A stretch of 23,958 nt of DNA from JBOFSR01 sp051651645 (GCA_051651645.1 JBOFSR010000125.1:1-23958), one strand, 5' to 3'; counted from the stretch's first letter, positions 1 to 8,443 are shown. Notes: generated by a model not told the origin, from the letters alone. Numbers and translations are program-made.

Positions 1-26
1 CTAAAAATTCTTAATTTACTTTGCAT
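1..26 (-). CDS. rnfE: Probable RnfE start (5' fragment, runs off the left edge)
   Basis: An ATG at 26..24 opens a frame reading MQSKLRIF before the window ends. It is preceded by an AGGGG Shine-Dalgarno (35..31 on the minus strand) that overlaps the TAG stop of rnfG, with a 6-base spacer, so translation is probably coupled to rnfG. RnfE, an integral membrane subunit of the Rnf complex, commonly follows RnfG in rnfCDGE gene order. Only eight codons are visible, so the identity rests on position and operon order, not on homology. RnfA would be the other candidate. Confidence 0.45.
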
Positions 27-34
27 GAAAACCC

Positions 35-1162
35 CTATTTATTTAATTGATAATTTTCTGAACCAGCAGGAGCTGGATCGCCATCATAATTTTGTGCAAG
101 ATAATCAGCTGCAGCATAACCGCCAATTTTTACAAAATCTGCTAATGACTGTGAGCTTGATGTTGCGTGACTTACCGCGTCAACATTTTCCCCAATGATA
201 AAAAGATCATCTACTGATTTTCCTGTAAACTGATTATAAAACGCACTGCTTAAAGCTTTTAAGCCATTATTGCTTTCATGCTCAGAAGCATTTCCAACAC
301 TCGTTACGCGAGAGCCCACAATTTTTCGATTCAAATCAACAACGGTAATCATCGTTCCATAATCATAGCTGGCATCAGGAAGCCCTGCAAGTTCAACAGC
401 CGCAGCGGCAATTTTTCCGTCAAGCTCGACCGTGTAAACGCCAAGAATTGTTTTATCCTTAACAGGAATTGATGTTACTTTTTTTGTAACATTTTTAATC
501 GACGCGGAGGAAACCACATCCGCTCCGTAAATATCTGCAAACGCTTGCTCGACCGTATAAATATCGTAGCCTGTATCCACAGGAACAAAGGCAGTTCCTG
601 CTTCAGCACCAAAACGCTGTGCAAGCAATTCGCCTGCAGCATAGACAGAAGCCTTCATCAAAAGAGCCAAAGCCTTTGATGTAATTGTTGCTCCAGAAAT
701 TGCGACAAGATCACTGCCAAGTTCAAACGCATCTTCAGCTGACTTACCGTTATACTGATCCATGTAATTGTTTTCACGAGCTTTTTGCCCAAAACCTGGA
801 GTATCACTTAACTCAAGAAAGGTGCTTCCAATAATATTTTTATTCATATCAACAGCGACAAGCACAACTGCTTTTTCGTATGTTGGGGCAAACATTTGCA
901 CAACGCTTCCAATTACTTCGTCATTGCTTTTTGCAACATAAATGCCCTCAATTTTTGCAGGAGCAATATTATCCACCGTAAAATCGGTTATAGCCTCAAA
1001 AGAATCAGCTTGCGGAAAAACAACGCTCATACCAGCATTTGCTTCGGCTGCTTTATTTGCCGCAATCGCAGGAGCCGTTGCATTATTTACAAGAGCAAGT
1101 GCAACACAGGCAACAACAGCAAAGGCTGCTAAAACACTGCCGAGTTTTAAAATTTCTTTCAT
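35..1162 (-). CDS. rnfG: RnfG electron-transport subunit with two FMN-binding domains
   Basis: This is a periplasm-facing subunit of the Rnf ferredoxin:NAD oxidoreductase, which carries covalent FMN. The 375-residue protein has one N-terminal membrane helix (about residues 7-26). It then has an FMN-binding domain with a TPGFG motif (121-125) and the flavinylation motif SGATITS (156-162, threonine 159). A second, related domain (about 200-355) carries VDAVSHATSSS (327-337) at the equivalent place. Typical RnfG proteins are roughly 200 residues with one such domain, so this one is doubled. The first copy lacks the usual Asp three residues before the motif Ser. The second copy keeps that Asp but has His for Gly. 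The start overlaps the rnfD stop (ATGA) and follows an AGGAAGG ribosome-binding site. Family assignment is firm; whether both threonines carry FMN is inference. Confidence 0.9.
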   Translation of the reverse strand: MKEILKLGSVLAAFAVVACVALALVNNATAPAIAANKAAEANAGMSVVFPQADSFEAITDFTVDNIAPAKIEGIYVAKSNDEVIGSVVQMFAPTYEKAVVLVAVDMNKNIIGSTFLELSDTPGFGQKARENNYMDQYNGKSAEDAFELGSDLVAISGATITSKALALLMKASVYAAGELLAQRFGAEAGTAFVPVDTGYDIYTVEQAFADIYGADVVSSASIKNVTKKVTSIPVKDKTILGVYTVELDGKIAAAAVELAGLPDASYDYGTMITVVDLNRKIVGSRVTSVGNASEHESNNGLKALSSAFYNQFTGKSVDDLFIIGENVDAVSHATSSSQSLADFVKIGGYAAADYLAQNYDGDPAPAGSENYQLNK

Positions 1163-2160
1163 TTTGAACCTTCCTTTTTAGGTTTTACAAAGCCGTATTT
1201 TTTAGGAATAATTCTATTCAAAAAGGGCGTAACCGAATTCATAATTAAAATACTGAACATAACGCCTTCTGGATATGAGCTGAATTGGCGAATAAGCCAC
1301 GTTATAAGTCCACAGCAAAAACCAAAAACGAGTCGTCCACCTGCGGTTACAGGAGCCGTCGCATAATCAGTTGTCATAAAAACAGCCCCAAATAAAAGAC
1401 CGCCTGATAAAACTGAAAAAATAGCATTCCCAGAAAATAAGCCACTGTCGCCACCAAAAATCCATGTGAACAAAGCACAACTTGCAACCATTGCAACAGG
1501 TGCTCGCCAATCAATGATTTTTACGGCAAGTAAAAAAACAAATCCAATCAGAATGAATAAAATATTTGTTTCTCCGATTGTACCACCACGATTTCCTAAA
1601 AACATGTTCAAAAAATCAACGGCAGTTCCTTGTGCAGCTGCTGCAGAGGAAACAATGCTCAAGTCTGAAGCGGCAATCGCCAAAGGAGTTGCCCCGGTAA
1701 TGGTATCATACGGCAAAAGCCATGTGCCCATCACTAAAGGAAAACTGACAAACAAAAATGCTCGGCCAGTTAAGGCAGGATTAAAAACATTCATTCCTAA
1801 TCCGCCAAAAAATTCCTTTGCAACAACAACGGCAAAAAAGGATCCTAAAATAGTCATCCAAACAGGAGTTGTTGGTGGTAAAACAAGTGCAAGCAAAATT
1901 CCTGTTACAATAGAAGAAAAATCCATTGTTCGATTTGATAATTGTAAAATTTTTCTAAATATAAACTCAAAGAAAAAACAGGAGATAACCGCAACGACAA
2001 TCGTTGTTAATGCAGGAAGTCCAAAGTAGACAAAACCTGAAACACAAAGTGGTAACAGAGAAATAATCACTGCAAGCATTGTTTTTTGCGTGTCGAGCTT
2101 TGCACTAAAATGCGGACTTGACGAGAGATAAATCTCATTTTTATCGGATGGAGCACCCAC
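1159..2160 (-). CDS. rnfD: RnfD, membrane FMN subunit of the Rnf complex
   Basis: This integral membrane subunit of the Rnf complex takes part in electron transfer and ion translocation and carries a covalently bound FMN. It has 333 residues with many hydrophobic segments. The flavinylation motif TGAT lies at residues 155-158, so threonine 158 is the predicted FMN site. Other RnfD-like blocks are FGGLGMNVFNPALTGRAF (118-135) and MTTDYATAPVT (262-272). The start is GTG at 2160, supported by an AAGGAGG ribosome-binding site (2173..2167), and it shares one base with the TAG stop of rnfC. The end overlaps rnfG by four bases. Length and motifs fit the family with nothing missing. Confidence 0.95.
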   Translation of the reverse strand: MGAPSDKNEIYLSSSPHFSAKLDTQKTMLAVIISLLPLCVSGFVYFGLPALTTIVVAVISCFFFEFIFRKILQLSNRTMDFSSIVTGILLALVLPPTTPVWMTILGSFFAVVVAKEFFGGLGMNVFNPALTGRAFLFVSFPLVMGTWLLPYDTITGATPLAIAASDLSIVSSAAAAQGTAVDFLNMFLGNRGGTIGETNILFILIGFVFLLAVKIIDWRAPVAMVASCALFTWIFGGDSGLFSGNAIFSVLSGGLLFGAVFMTTDYATAPVTAGGRLVFGFCCGLITWLIRQFSSYPEGVMFSILIMNSVTPFLNRIIPKKYGFVKPKKEGSK

Positions 2161-3506
2161 TACTTGCCTCCTTTTTGTAATTCAATTTTTTTAGCTTCTG
2201 CTTCACGAAAAAGCTGCTTTCCAATTCTAAATCGTTGTACCAACTTGATTTTACCAGGGCAAACATAGGCACAAATACCGCACTCAATACAATCCATAAG
2301 ACCGTATTTTTTTGCTGCATCCAAGTCTTTTCCGTTAATGGCACGAGACATCATGACAGGAACCAAACGGCAGCTACAAACGCTAATACAGCGACCACAG
2401 CCAATACACGCATACTCTCTAAGCAAAGAAGCTTCTTTGTCGGTTAGAAAAAGCACGCCTGAGGTATTTTTTTGCACAGGAAAGTTTGCATTTTGCATGG
2501 CAAAACCCATCATTGGGCCGCCTGAAATAATTTTTACAATGCCACTGTTTAAAGTGATATTGGTAGGAATTAAATCGCCGACAGAAGTTCCAATCGGAAC
2601 GCAAATATTTTTTGGCGTTTCACACGCTCCACCAGAAATAGTTAAACCACGTTCAATTAAAGGCTTGCCTTCTCTAAAAGCTTCAGAGATTGCACAAAGC
2701 GTTCCAACGTTTTGAATAACACAGCCAGCGTCCGCAGGAAGTCCGCCTGAGGGTACTTCGCGATTAACGACTGCGTCAACAAGCATTTTCTCTCCACCTT
2801 GAGGGTATTTTGTTTGCATAACCGCAACACGAATCCCCGCATGGCCAGATTTTTTAATCGCTTGCTCAAGATTTGGCACTATGTAAGCCTTGTTTTCTTC
2901 GAGTGCAATAATGCCTTCAGGAGCGTTGACAATTTTCATTTCGATTGCCAAACCGTCCACCAGTTTATCCGCATTTTCAAGCATTGTTCGTTCATCTATT
3001 GTTAAATACGGTTCACATTCAGCACCATTTGCAAGCACATAATCAATTTTCTTGCCAGCAGGAGGCTTTAACTTAACGTGAGTAGGAAAAGACGCCCCAC
3101 CCATTCCCGTAATTCCAGCTTCCCGAATGCGTTCGAGGGCTTGCTCAGTTGAACAAGTAAAGGGATCAAGAATAGGCATAAAATCTGTACGATCAGAATC
3201 ATCGCCTTCAATAATAATGCACGGAACTTCAATATTTCCTGTAACAACACGCATTTCAATCTTTTTCACCGTCCCTGCAATTGATGCATGAACAGGAGCA
3301 GACATAAAAGCATCTGTTTGTGCAATTTTTTGTCCACGAGCAACAGAATCGCCCACAGCAACAAGAGGCTTGTTTGGTGCACCACCTTGAGTAACAGGAA
3401 TTGCAACTGTCTTTGTAAAGGGAATAATCTTTTCAATAGCACAGTTTTGCGATAACTCCTTTTTCTCTGGAGGATGAATACCGCCTTTAAAAGTATATGT
3501 TTTCAT
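2160..3506 (-). CDS. rnfC: RnfC, iron-sulfur and NADH-binding subunit of the Rnf complex
   Basis: This peripheral subunit carries electrons between NAD(H) and the rest of the Rnf complex. It begins with the typical TFKGGIHPPEKK (residues 5-16). It carries the nucleotide/flavin-binding segments GMGGASFPTHVK (134-145) and ANGAECEPYL (159-168), then YPQGGEK (234-240). Two ferredoxin-type [4Fe-4S] motifs follow, at C367/C370/C373/C377 and C406/C409/C412/C416, each ending in the expected fourth cysteine. At 448 residues it is a compact RnfC, without the long Ala/Lys-rich tail seen in enterobacteria. It is the first gene of the operon. Its ATG lies six bases after a -10 box and has no Shine-Dalgarno, which predicts a leaderless transcript. 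Confidence 0.95.
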   Translation of the reverse strand: MKTYTFKGGIHPPEKKELSQNCAIEKIIPFTKTVAIPVTQGGAPNKPLVAVGDSVARGQKIAQTDAFMSAPVHASIAGTVKKIEMRVVTGNIEVPCIIIEGDDSDRTDFMPILDPFTCSTEQALERIREAGITGMGGASFPTHVKLKPPAGKKIDYVLANGAECEPYLTIDERTMLENADKLVDGLAIEMKIVNAPEGIIALEENKAYIVPNLEQAIKKSGHAGIRVAVMQTKYPQGGEKMLVDAVVNREVPSGGLPADAGCVIQNVGTLCAISEAFREGKPLIERGLTISGGACETPKNICVPIGTSVGDLIPTNITLNSGIVKIISGGPMMGFAMQNANFPVQKNTSGVLFLTDKEASLLREYACIGCGRCISVCSCRLVPVMMSRAINGKDLDAAKKYGLMDCIECGICAYVCPGKIKLVQRFRIGKQLFREAEAKKIELQKGGK

Positions 3507-3512
3507 AAAAAA

Positions 3513-3541
3513 ATTATATAAAACTTTATCAACTTGGTCAA
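3513..3541 (-). promoter_or_regulatory. Strong sigma-70-type promoter of the rnf operon
   Basis: On the minus strand, a -35 box TTGACC (3541..3536) is followed by a 17-base spacer and a perfect -10 box TATAAT (3518..3513). Only six T residues separate the -10 box from the rnfC ATG (3506..3504), so transcription should begin at or within a base or two of the start codon. Confidence 0.75.
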
Positions 3542-3557
3542 CAAAGTTTTTAAGAAG

Positions 3558-3570
3558 ACATTTGAAATGT
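3558..3570. promoter_or_regulatory. 13-bp palindrome upstream of the rnf promoter
   Basis: ACATTT-G-AAATGT is a perfect inverted repeat with a one-base centre. It lies between the glycosyltransferase stop and the rnf -35 box, centred about 59 bases before the predicted rnfC start. The position would suit an activator or repressor site. The arms are AT-rich and short, so chance is possible. Confidence 0.3.
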
Positions 3571-3587
3571 GCATAAAAATAACAAGA

Positions 3588-4718
3588 TTATTTTACCACT
3601 CGCCCTTTCCACGTGAATCCGCGTTTTGAGTGCTGGCGAAAGGCCGAAATAATTGCAATAAAAATCAAATTTAAAAAGAGAATTGGGTACAAAAAGGGAA
3701 TGTACCATTGAATGCGTCGACTAATACAAATGACAAGCCATGTGAGCATATAAAAAAGACTTGCAAGCAGTAAATAATTGCCTTGAGCGTATCCATTGTA
3801 AGCAAAAAAAATCCCGAATGGAAGCGGTAAAAGCAAAAAAAATAAAACGCCCAATATTACAAGACTGACAAGAAAAATATTATTGCCAAAAAAATCTGCA
3901 ATATTTTTACTCACTCCATTGAGCGATTCTTTATAGGACGAATACATTCGACACGCGACGACTTTTTTTGCGTCAAGAAAAAATGTTTTAAACTCAAATT
4001 TTCTCATCATTCGAGCAAGATAAATATCATCGCTTGTTTGATTTTTTACCGATTCGTAGCCGCCAATTTTTTTTAAGCTATCGGCACGCAAAACAATAAA
4101 TTGGCCAATTGCCGCAGCCAACGCGTACGACTTTATCCGTCGGCTCAGAAAAATGGGGAGAGCAAAGCCTGTTAAAATAAAAATTAGGGGAACGGTCAAC
4201 TTTTCACCAAAGGAGCGTAAATCTTGCCTTACGTAGCCTGAAACCATGTCTGCATCATTCGAAAGAATATTCGTTACGGCCCAAGAGACAGAGTCATACG
4301 AGTGAATGGTGTCCGCATCAGTGCAAATCAGAATATCGCCTGCTGCAATTTTTGTCAGCTGAAACATGGCAAAGGGTTTTCCCTTCCAGTCGGCTTCGAG
4401 TGGAACGCCTTGAGCGAGCTTTAAGCGACGTGGAAACTCCTGCTGGATTTTTTTTACAATGTCATACGTTTTATCTTCCGAATTGTCGTCAAGCACAATA
4501 ACTTCGTAATTTTCATAGCTTTGATTCATTAAAGAGCGAATGCACCGTTCAATATTTTCTTGCTCATTTCGTGCAGGAATCAAAACTGAAACCGTGGGGC
4601 CGCCTTGGAACAAGGGCTTTTTTGTATGGCGCTTGATCCAAAAAATATTAAGCAGGGCAAGAAGCAAAAAATAAAGAGAAATACCAAGTGCTATTACAGA
4701 AAAAAAAGTCAAAATCAT
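3588..4718 (-). CDS. Membrane-anchored family 2 glycosyltransferase
   Basis: This is a GT-A fold, family 2 glycosyltransferase of 376 residues. It probably transfers a sugar to a lipid or surface-glycan acceptor at the inner membrane. An N-terminal helix (about 3-27) precedes the catalytic domain. That domain has SVLIPARNE (44-52), the nucleotide-binding DDNS (77-80), the metal-binding DAD (134-136) and TSDDIYLARMMR (228-239), where the paired Asp are candidates for the catalytic base. Three or four C-terminal helices (about 280-360) end in a basic tail with FTWKGR (368-373), reminiscent of CrtQ-like membrane glycosyltransferases. It starts one base after the stop of the upstream barrel gene, so the two form an operon. 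The AAAGAG ribosome-binding site lies inside that gene's end. The substrate cannot be read from the sequence. Confidence 0.85.
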   Translation of the reverse strand: MILTFFSVIALGISLYFLLLALLNIFWIKRHTKKPLFQGGPTVSVLIPARNEQENIERCIRSLMNQSYENYEVIVLDDNSEDKTYDIVKKIQQEFPRRLKLAQGVPLEADWKGKPFAMFQLTKIAAGDILICTDADTIHSYDSVSWAVTNILSNDADMVSGYVRQDLRSFGEKLTVPLIFILTGFALPIFLSRRIKSYALAAAIGQFIVLRADSLKKIGGYESVKNQTSDDIYLARMMRKFEFKTFFLDAKKVVACRMYSSYKESLNGVSKNIADFFGNNIFLVSLVILGVLFFLLLPLPFGIFFAYNGYAQGNYLLLASLFYMLTWLVICISRRIQWYIPFLYPILFLNLIFIAIISAFRQHSKRGFTWKGRVVK

Positions 4719-4719
4719 A

Positions 4720-6414
4720 TTACTCTTTGGGTTTTATAAAGATTTTCGCAAAATCAAATAAATTCATTTTTACAGAAATTGCTCCCTCAAACCCCATTTG
4801 TGTATTTCCAATTCGATTGTCATGATTAATATGATGGACAAATCCGACTTGGGCAAAAATTGTTATGCCATCATAAATCTCATACGAGCCTTGAACGCTT
4901 ACAAGATTTTCATATTCTGGCGTGCCCGTTGGAGTTTTACGCTGTGCCTCATCTTTCGAAGTGGGATAATAATTAGGCTTTCCATCTGAGCCAACAGAGT
5001 TTAGAAGTGTTTTATTAACCTCGCCATGGATTTTTAAGCGATATTTTAGCCCCGCACTCCATATTCGTGGCAGAGAGTAAATTGCCGTCAATTGAAAAGC
5101 GATCGTGTCAGGGCCAAAAGGAGTGCCAACCCACGCACGCAAGGCCTCCGTCGTATTAATGTAAAGCTCTTTTTTATCAGAAGTTAGCGACCATTTGGGA
5201 TTTTTTGCAATATACAAATAAGGATCCGTATACAAAAACTCTCCGTTTAAGCGTAAATAACCATTGTTGATAGGAATCCAGCCCTCAATGCCTGCTTGCC
5301 AGCCAACGCCATTTGGAATTTTTGCAGCCTCTGGATCGTTGTCAATTTCATACTTCATTTGAAATTGATTCATCGTGAACAATCCATACAGGCGAATAAA
5401 ACGCCATGGATTTACATCAAGCGTCACCGCAAGATAGCTCGTAACTCGCGAATCTTCAGCAGGATACTCAGAACCCACGTCATCATTATAATCGCCATAG
5501 CCTGCCCACGCACCAAATCCATGAAAAACCATCATCGGATTTAAATAGCGAAACTCAAACGGAGCATTGACTAAAACGCCCTCAACGGCACCAATATTAA
5601 GCCATTTGAGTGGGCGAAACTCAACGTGATGCAAGTAAAAATATTTATTTGTTTCAAGTTGATTAACGTACGCAGAATATTTTATTCGGGGGGAAAAAAA
5701 TGAAATCCGCGAGGTTGTAATATCGTTCATGTAGTCCGACATAATTACTGATCCCATTTCTGAGCGTCCAATATTCATTGCCCCGTAGCCCAACTGAAAA
5801 TTAAAAAAACTGCCTTTTTGTGTTTGAGCCCCTGAGCTAATGTACGCAAAATGCGGAAAGTTTCCATCAAGATCAACCGTTCCTGCAGGAATATTGGTGT
5901 AATTATTGTGCTTATTCATGACATTTTGGTACTGGCCAACAGAAATATCGCCTTCAAGAGTTACAAAGTCAGAAACGGAAAATAGCACAGGAAGCAACAA
6001 GGCATAATTTCGATCTCTAAATGTGTAAAGCCATTCAATATCAGGATTTGACTTAACAAAACCCTCAATTGCAATACTGGGATCAATGCCAAAGCCAATG
6101 AGCCCAGAGGAAAAGCCAAAATAATCCATTTGTAATTCAGAGACAATCCAATCGTAATGATATTTTCCTGCCCTGCTGAGTTTTTCATACGGCAAATCGT
6201 CTAAGTATCGTTTTATTTCGCCAGCCGTCAGCGGGCCGCTTGAAGCAAAGGTTGTTTCTCCAGCGTCAAAGGCAACGGCAGTCAATGCGTCATAGATGGG
6301 GCTTGTTGTTTTAATTATTTTTTGAGCCCCCACAGGCACACTAAATTTTGTTTGCGCGACGAGAGGAAAAATCAAGAAAATAAAAAAATATTTTAGGTAA
6401 ACTTTTTTTGTCAT
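4720..6414 (-). CDS. Wzi-like outer-membrane beta-barrel protein (copy A)
   Basis: This 564-residue exported protein has a signal peptide (about 1-20: basic MTKK, hydrophobic core, VAQ end), a helical N-terminal part (about 36-96), and then alternating aromatic/polar strands typical of an outer-membrane barrel. Segments resembling capsule-assembly Wzi proteins are GYGAMNIGRSEMGSVIMSDY (209-228), HVEFRPLKWLNIG (263-275) and FRYLNPMM (288-295). The last closely parallels FGYLNPGM in the neighbouring barrel protein at 6612-8315, so the two appear to be distant paralogues. In Wzi the barrel helps hold surface polysaccharide on the outer membrane. Co-transcription with a glycosyltransferase fits that role. 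A generic spirochaetal outer-membrane protein is the alternative. Confidence 0.6.
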   Translation of the reverse strand: MTKKVYLKYFFIFLIFPLVAQTKFSVPVGAQKIIKTTSPIYDALTAVAFDAGETTFASSGPLTAGEIKRYLDDLPYEKLSRAGKYHYDWIVSELQMDYFGFSSGLIGFGIDPSIAIEGFVKSNPDIEWLYTFRDRNYALLLPVLFSVSDFVTLEGDISVGQYQNVMNKHNNYTNIPAGTVDLDGNFPHFAYISSGAQTQKGSFFNFQLGYGAMNIGRSEMGSVIMSDYMNDITTSRISFFSPRIKYSAYVNQLETNKYFYLHHVEFRPLKWLNIGAVEGVLVNAPFEFRYLNPMMVFHGFGAWAGYGDYNDDVGSEYPAEDSRVTSYLAVTLDVNPWRFIRLYGLFTMNQFQMKYEIDNDPEAAKIPNGVGWQAGIEGWIPINNGYLRLNGEFLYTDPYLYIAKNPKWSLTSDKKELYINTTEALRAWVGTPFGPDTIAFQLTAIYSLPRIWSAGLKYRLKIHGEVNKTLLNSVGSDGKPNYYPTSKDEAQRKTPTGTPEYENLVSVQGSYEIYDGITIFAQVGFVHHINHDNRIGNTQMGFEGAISVKMNLFDFAKIFIKPKE

Positions 6415-6441
6415 AAATTAAAACCTATGTTTGCAGCATAC

Positions 6442-6487
6442 ACGCCCTAGCAATGAATGCTAAGCGTTCCGTGCTTTTGTCACACGG
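6442..6487 (-). promoter_or_regulatory. Two adjacent hairpins in the 5' leader of the copy A barrel gene
   Basis: In the predicted mRNA leader on the minus strand there is first a 5-bp hairpin (CCGTG...CACGG, 6487..6469). It is followed directly by a longer hairpin (6467..6442) with ACGC/GCGT at its base, about ten pairs including two T-G wobbles or one bulge, and a TTCAT loop. No T run follows, so this is not a simple terminator. It may affect translation or mRNA stability; no known riboswitch class was recognised. Confidence 0.35.
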
Positions 6488-6519
6488 CTCGACGATACGC
6501 ATTTTACAAACACTGCTCG

Positions 6520-6548
6520 AGTATATGTAACAGAAGAAATAAATGCAA
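6520..6548 (-). promoter_or_regulatory. Predicted promoter of the copy A barrel-glycosyltransferase operon
   Basis: On the minus strand TTGCAT (6548..6543) and TATACT (6525..6520) are separated by exactly 17 bases. Transcription would start near 6513, giving a leader of about 100 bases before the ATG at 6414. The ribosome-binding site is a modest TAGG. Confidence 0.55.
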
Positions 6549-6611
6549 TAAATTTATTTTAAGCATGAAAAAAAACTAACAGATTGTAACAAATCGTCGT
6601 TTAAGACGTTT

Positions 6612-8315
6612 TTAATCATGGTAAATTTTTACGTACACTGAAAACAAATTAAAAAATCCAGATTTATAACTTGATCCATTATGAACATAGCTATTAATAC
6701 TTTTTAGCCCGCCATCGTACTCAGTTAAATGTTTGTAGCCAAAGGTGTATTCAGCTCCCACATAAAAAGGAAGATCAACGGCTTTCATGTTGTACTCAGC
6801 ATTAAATGTTAGCGAGTGAATCCATTCATAGACGCCGTCTTTAAGAAAATCTTTTCGTGGCATGGTAGAATATTCCCATTCTTCTTCATATGTGCTGCCT
6901 GCAGCCGAAACACCGTGTCGAATCATTTTGTAGGAGACAGAACTCGTCAAAAACCAAAAAGGGGCACTCTCAAATTTAATCTTTATTTCATCAGAGTTTG
7001 GTGGTAAATAATAACCAATGCTTTCCCCGTGATTAAGATATTTTGTATTTACAGGATGAGAATACCACGGCACATCCGTTGGAGCGTGCGTATACATATA
7101 CGGCTCAAGTTTGGTATATTGCAAAATCAGCGTGCTAAAGGGAATATTTGGCAATGCGATTTTTGCACCCGCTTGCAAGGCAAAAATATTTCGCGGAGCA
7201 TGTAAAAAATCCTCAACCTCAAAGCTGATTTCGTTTAAAAAGAAGCTAAAATACAGGCGTGCGTACTTTGGAATATTTACCCCAAGATTAAGTCCGATTT
7301 GCATATTATCAAAATCGCCAATCATATTTTGGTAGAAAAACATAAACATTCCAGGATTTAGATAACCAAATTCTGCACGTTTTGCCCACACGGCAGAAGA
7401 AGTAATGCCCAAGTGAACCCATTTTCCAATATAAAAATCAAAAGATGCGGCACTATAATTATTTTGAAAAGCCCACGCATCTTGCTTTATGTCATTGTCG
7501 CGACGAAACTCCGTTGTTCCCGTTATAAAAGAAAGATTAAACCAGTTTACAGGATTCAAGTGAAAATCAACAGCCATAAAAGGACGAGCCGTTTCTGAAA
7601 GCATTAAATTGCCATCAGCAAAACCCCAGTCTCGACGAGTGCGCGAAAAATTAAGTCCAAATTTATTATCCCAAAGCGAGAGCGAAAACTCTGGCTTAAA
7701 TTGTGCAGCAAAGGCTGCATCGCTTCCAAGCCCAATAAAATTAAAGCCCTTAAGCGTATAGCGATATCCGTCCCACGACTGCGTAAATGTATGTGGGGAG
7801 TAAGTTTTAAGGTCAGTTTTGGTAACGCCCAAAGATCCATTTATATTGTATGAAAAATAATCAGACAAATCGCCACGCAAATAAAGCAAAAGCCAAATCT
7901 CTGTGGAAAGGGCTAGTTCATTAAAATTAACGCCTGCACTTATGTCAAACATTCCGCCAACTTCAATGTTATTCAAAAACTTACGATCTTCTTTTTCAGC
8001 ATTGCTATATCGATACTTACCATCTTTGTACCACACAGATTCAGTTTTTGGCTCAAAGCGAGTTATGGTATCGAGTATGAGAATTTTTTCTTGAGGAGAA
8101 AGACGCGGATTGTCTTTAATCTCGTTCAAGGCATCTAAAACAATTGAAACAGAATACGGTTTTTTGCCAGAAAGATGCGAAACATAATTTTTTATAAGCG
8201 CATTATCAAGAATCTGATACACAGGATCGCTTAACGGTACAGAAAGATGCTGTTGAGCAAAAGTAAATGTACTACCCAAAACTAAAATTAATATAACAAG
8301 TATTTTTTTCATCAT
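6612..8315 (-). CDS. Wzi-like outer-membrane beta-barrel protein (copy B)
   Basis: This 567-residue exported protein has a clear signal peptide (MMKKILVILILVLGS..., cleavage probably after FAQ near residue 21). The N-terminal pattern SVPLSDPVYQILDNAL (25-40) followed by a helical segment is typical of Wzi/capsule-assembly barrels. So is RRDWGFADGNLMLSETARPF (227-246), which matches the family's WG...L.LS..A.PF block. FGYLNPGM (316-323) corresponds to FRYLNPMM in copy A. The remainder alternates short strands and aromatic residues and ends in an aromatic/hydrophobic strand (SVYVKIYHD). Two Met codons begin the frame; no strong Shine-Dalgarno precedes either. A possible promoter is TTGCAT (8371..8366), 17 bases, TACTTT (8348..8343), but its -10 is poor. 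Role in surface polysaccharide attachment is inferred. Confidence 0.65.
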   Translation of the reverse strand: MMKKILVILILVLGSTFTFAQQHLSVPLSDPVYQILDNALIKNYVSHLSGKKPYSVSIVLDALNEIKDNPRLSPQEKILILDTITRFEPKTESVWYKDGKYRYSNAEKEDRKFLNNIEVGGMFDISAGVNFNELALSTEIWLLLYLRGDLSDYFSYNINGSLGVTKTDLKTYSPHTFTQSWDGYRYTLKGFNFIGLGSDAAFAAQFKPEFSLSLWDNKFGLNFSRTRRDWGFADGNLMLSETARPFMAVDFHLNPVNWFNLSFITGTTEFRRDNDIKQDAWAFQNNYSAASFDFYIGKWVHLGITSSAVWAKRAEFGYLNPGMFMFFYQNMIGDFDNMQIGLNLGVNIPKYARLYFSFFLNEISFEVEDFLHAPRNIFALQAGAKIALPNIPFSTLILQYTKLEPYMYTHAPTDVPWYSHPVNTKYLNHGESIGYYLPPNSDEIKIKFESAPFWFLTSSVSYKMIRHGVSAAGSTYEEEWEYSTMPRKDFLKDGVYEWIHSLTFNAEYNMKAVDLPFYVGAEYTFGYKHLTEYDGGLKSINSYVHNGSSYKSGFFNLFSVYVKIYHD

Positions 8316-8443
8316 TTAATTACTGTATATAAATCTTTATTTAAAGTAAAGGCGTTCTAAAATCAATGCAAGGCAATTTTTTTTGTGGATGATTTTTGAA
8401 AACTCAGAGGAAATCCCGTCAAACCGCAATGTTTTTGCATCCG

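Noticed and set aside
1466..2029. 187-codon open frame on the plus strand opposite rnfD
   Set aside because: It is antisense to a gene with clear family motifs, Lys/Pro/Ala-biased as expected of a shadow frame, and has no ribosome-binding site.
6590..6613. Terminator after the copy B barrel gene
   Set aside because: The stem CGTC/GACG is only four pairs and the T run lies over 20 bases further on, so it is too weak to call.
8324..8371. Promoter and leaderless start for the copy B barrel gene
   Set aside because: TATATA/TATACA boxes lie close to the ATG, but no -35 box occurs at a fitting distance. The TTGCAT-TACTTT pair has a poor -10.
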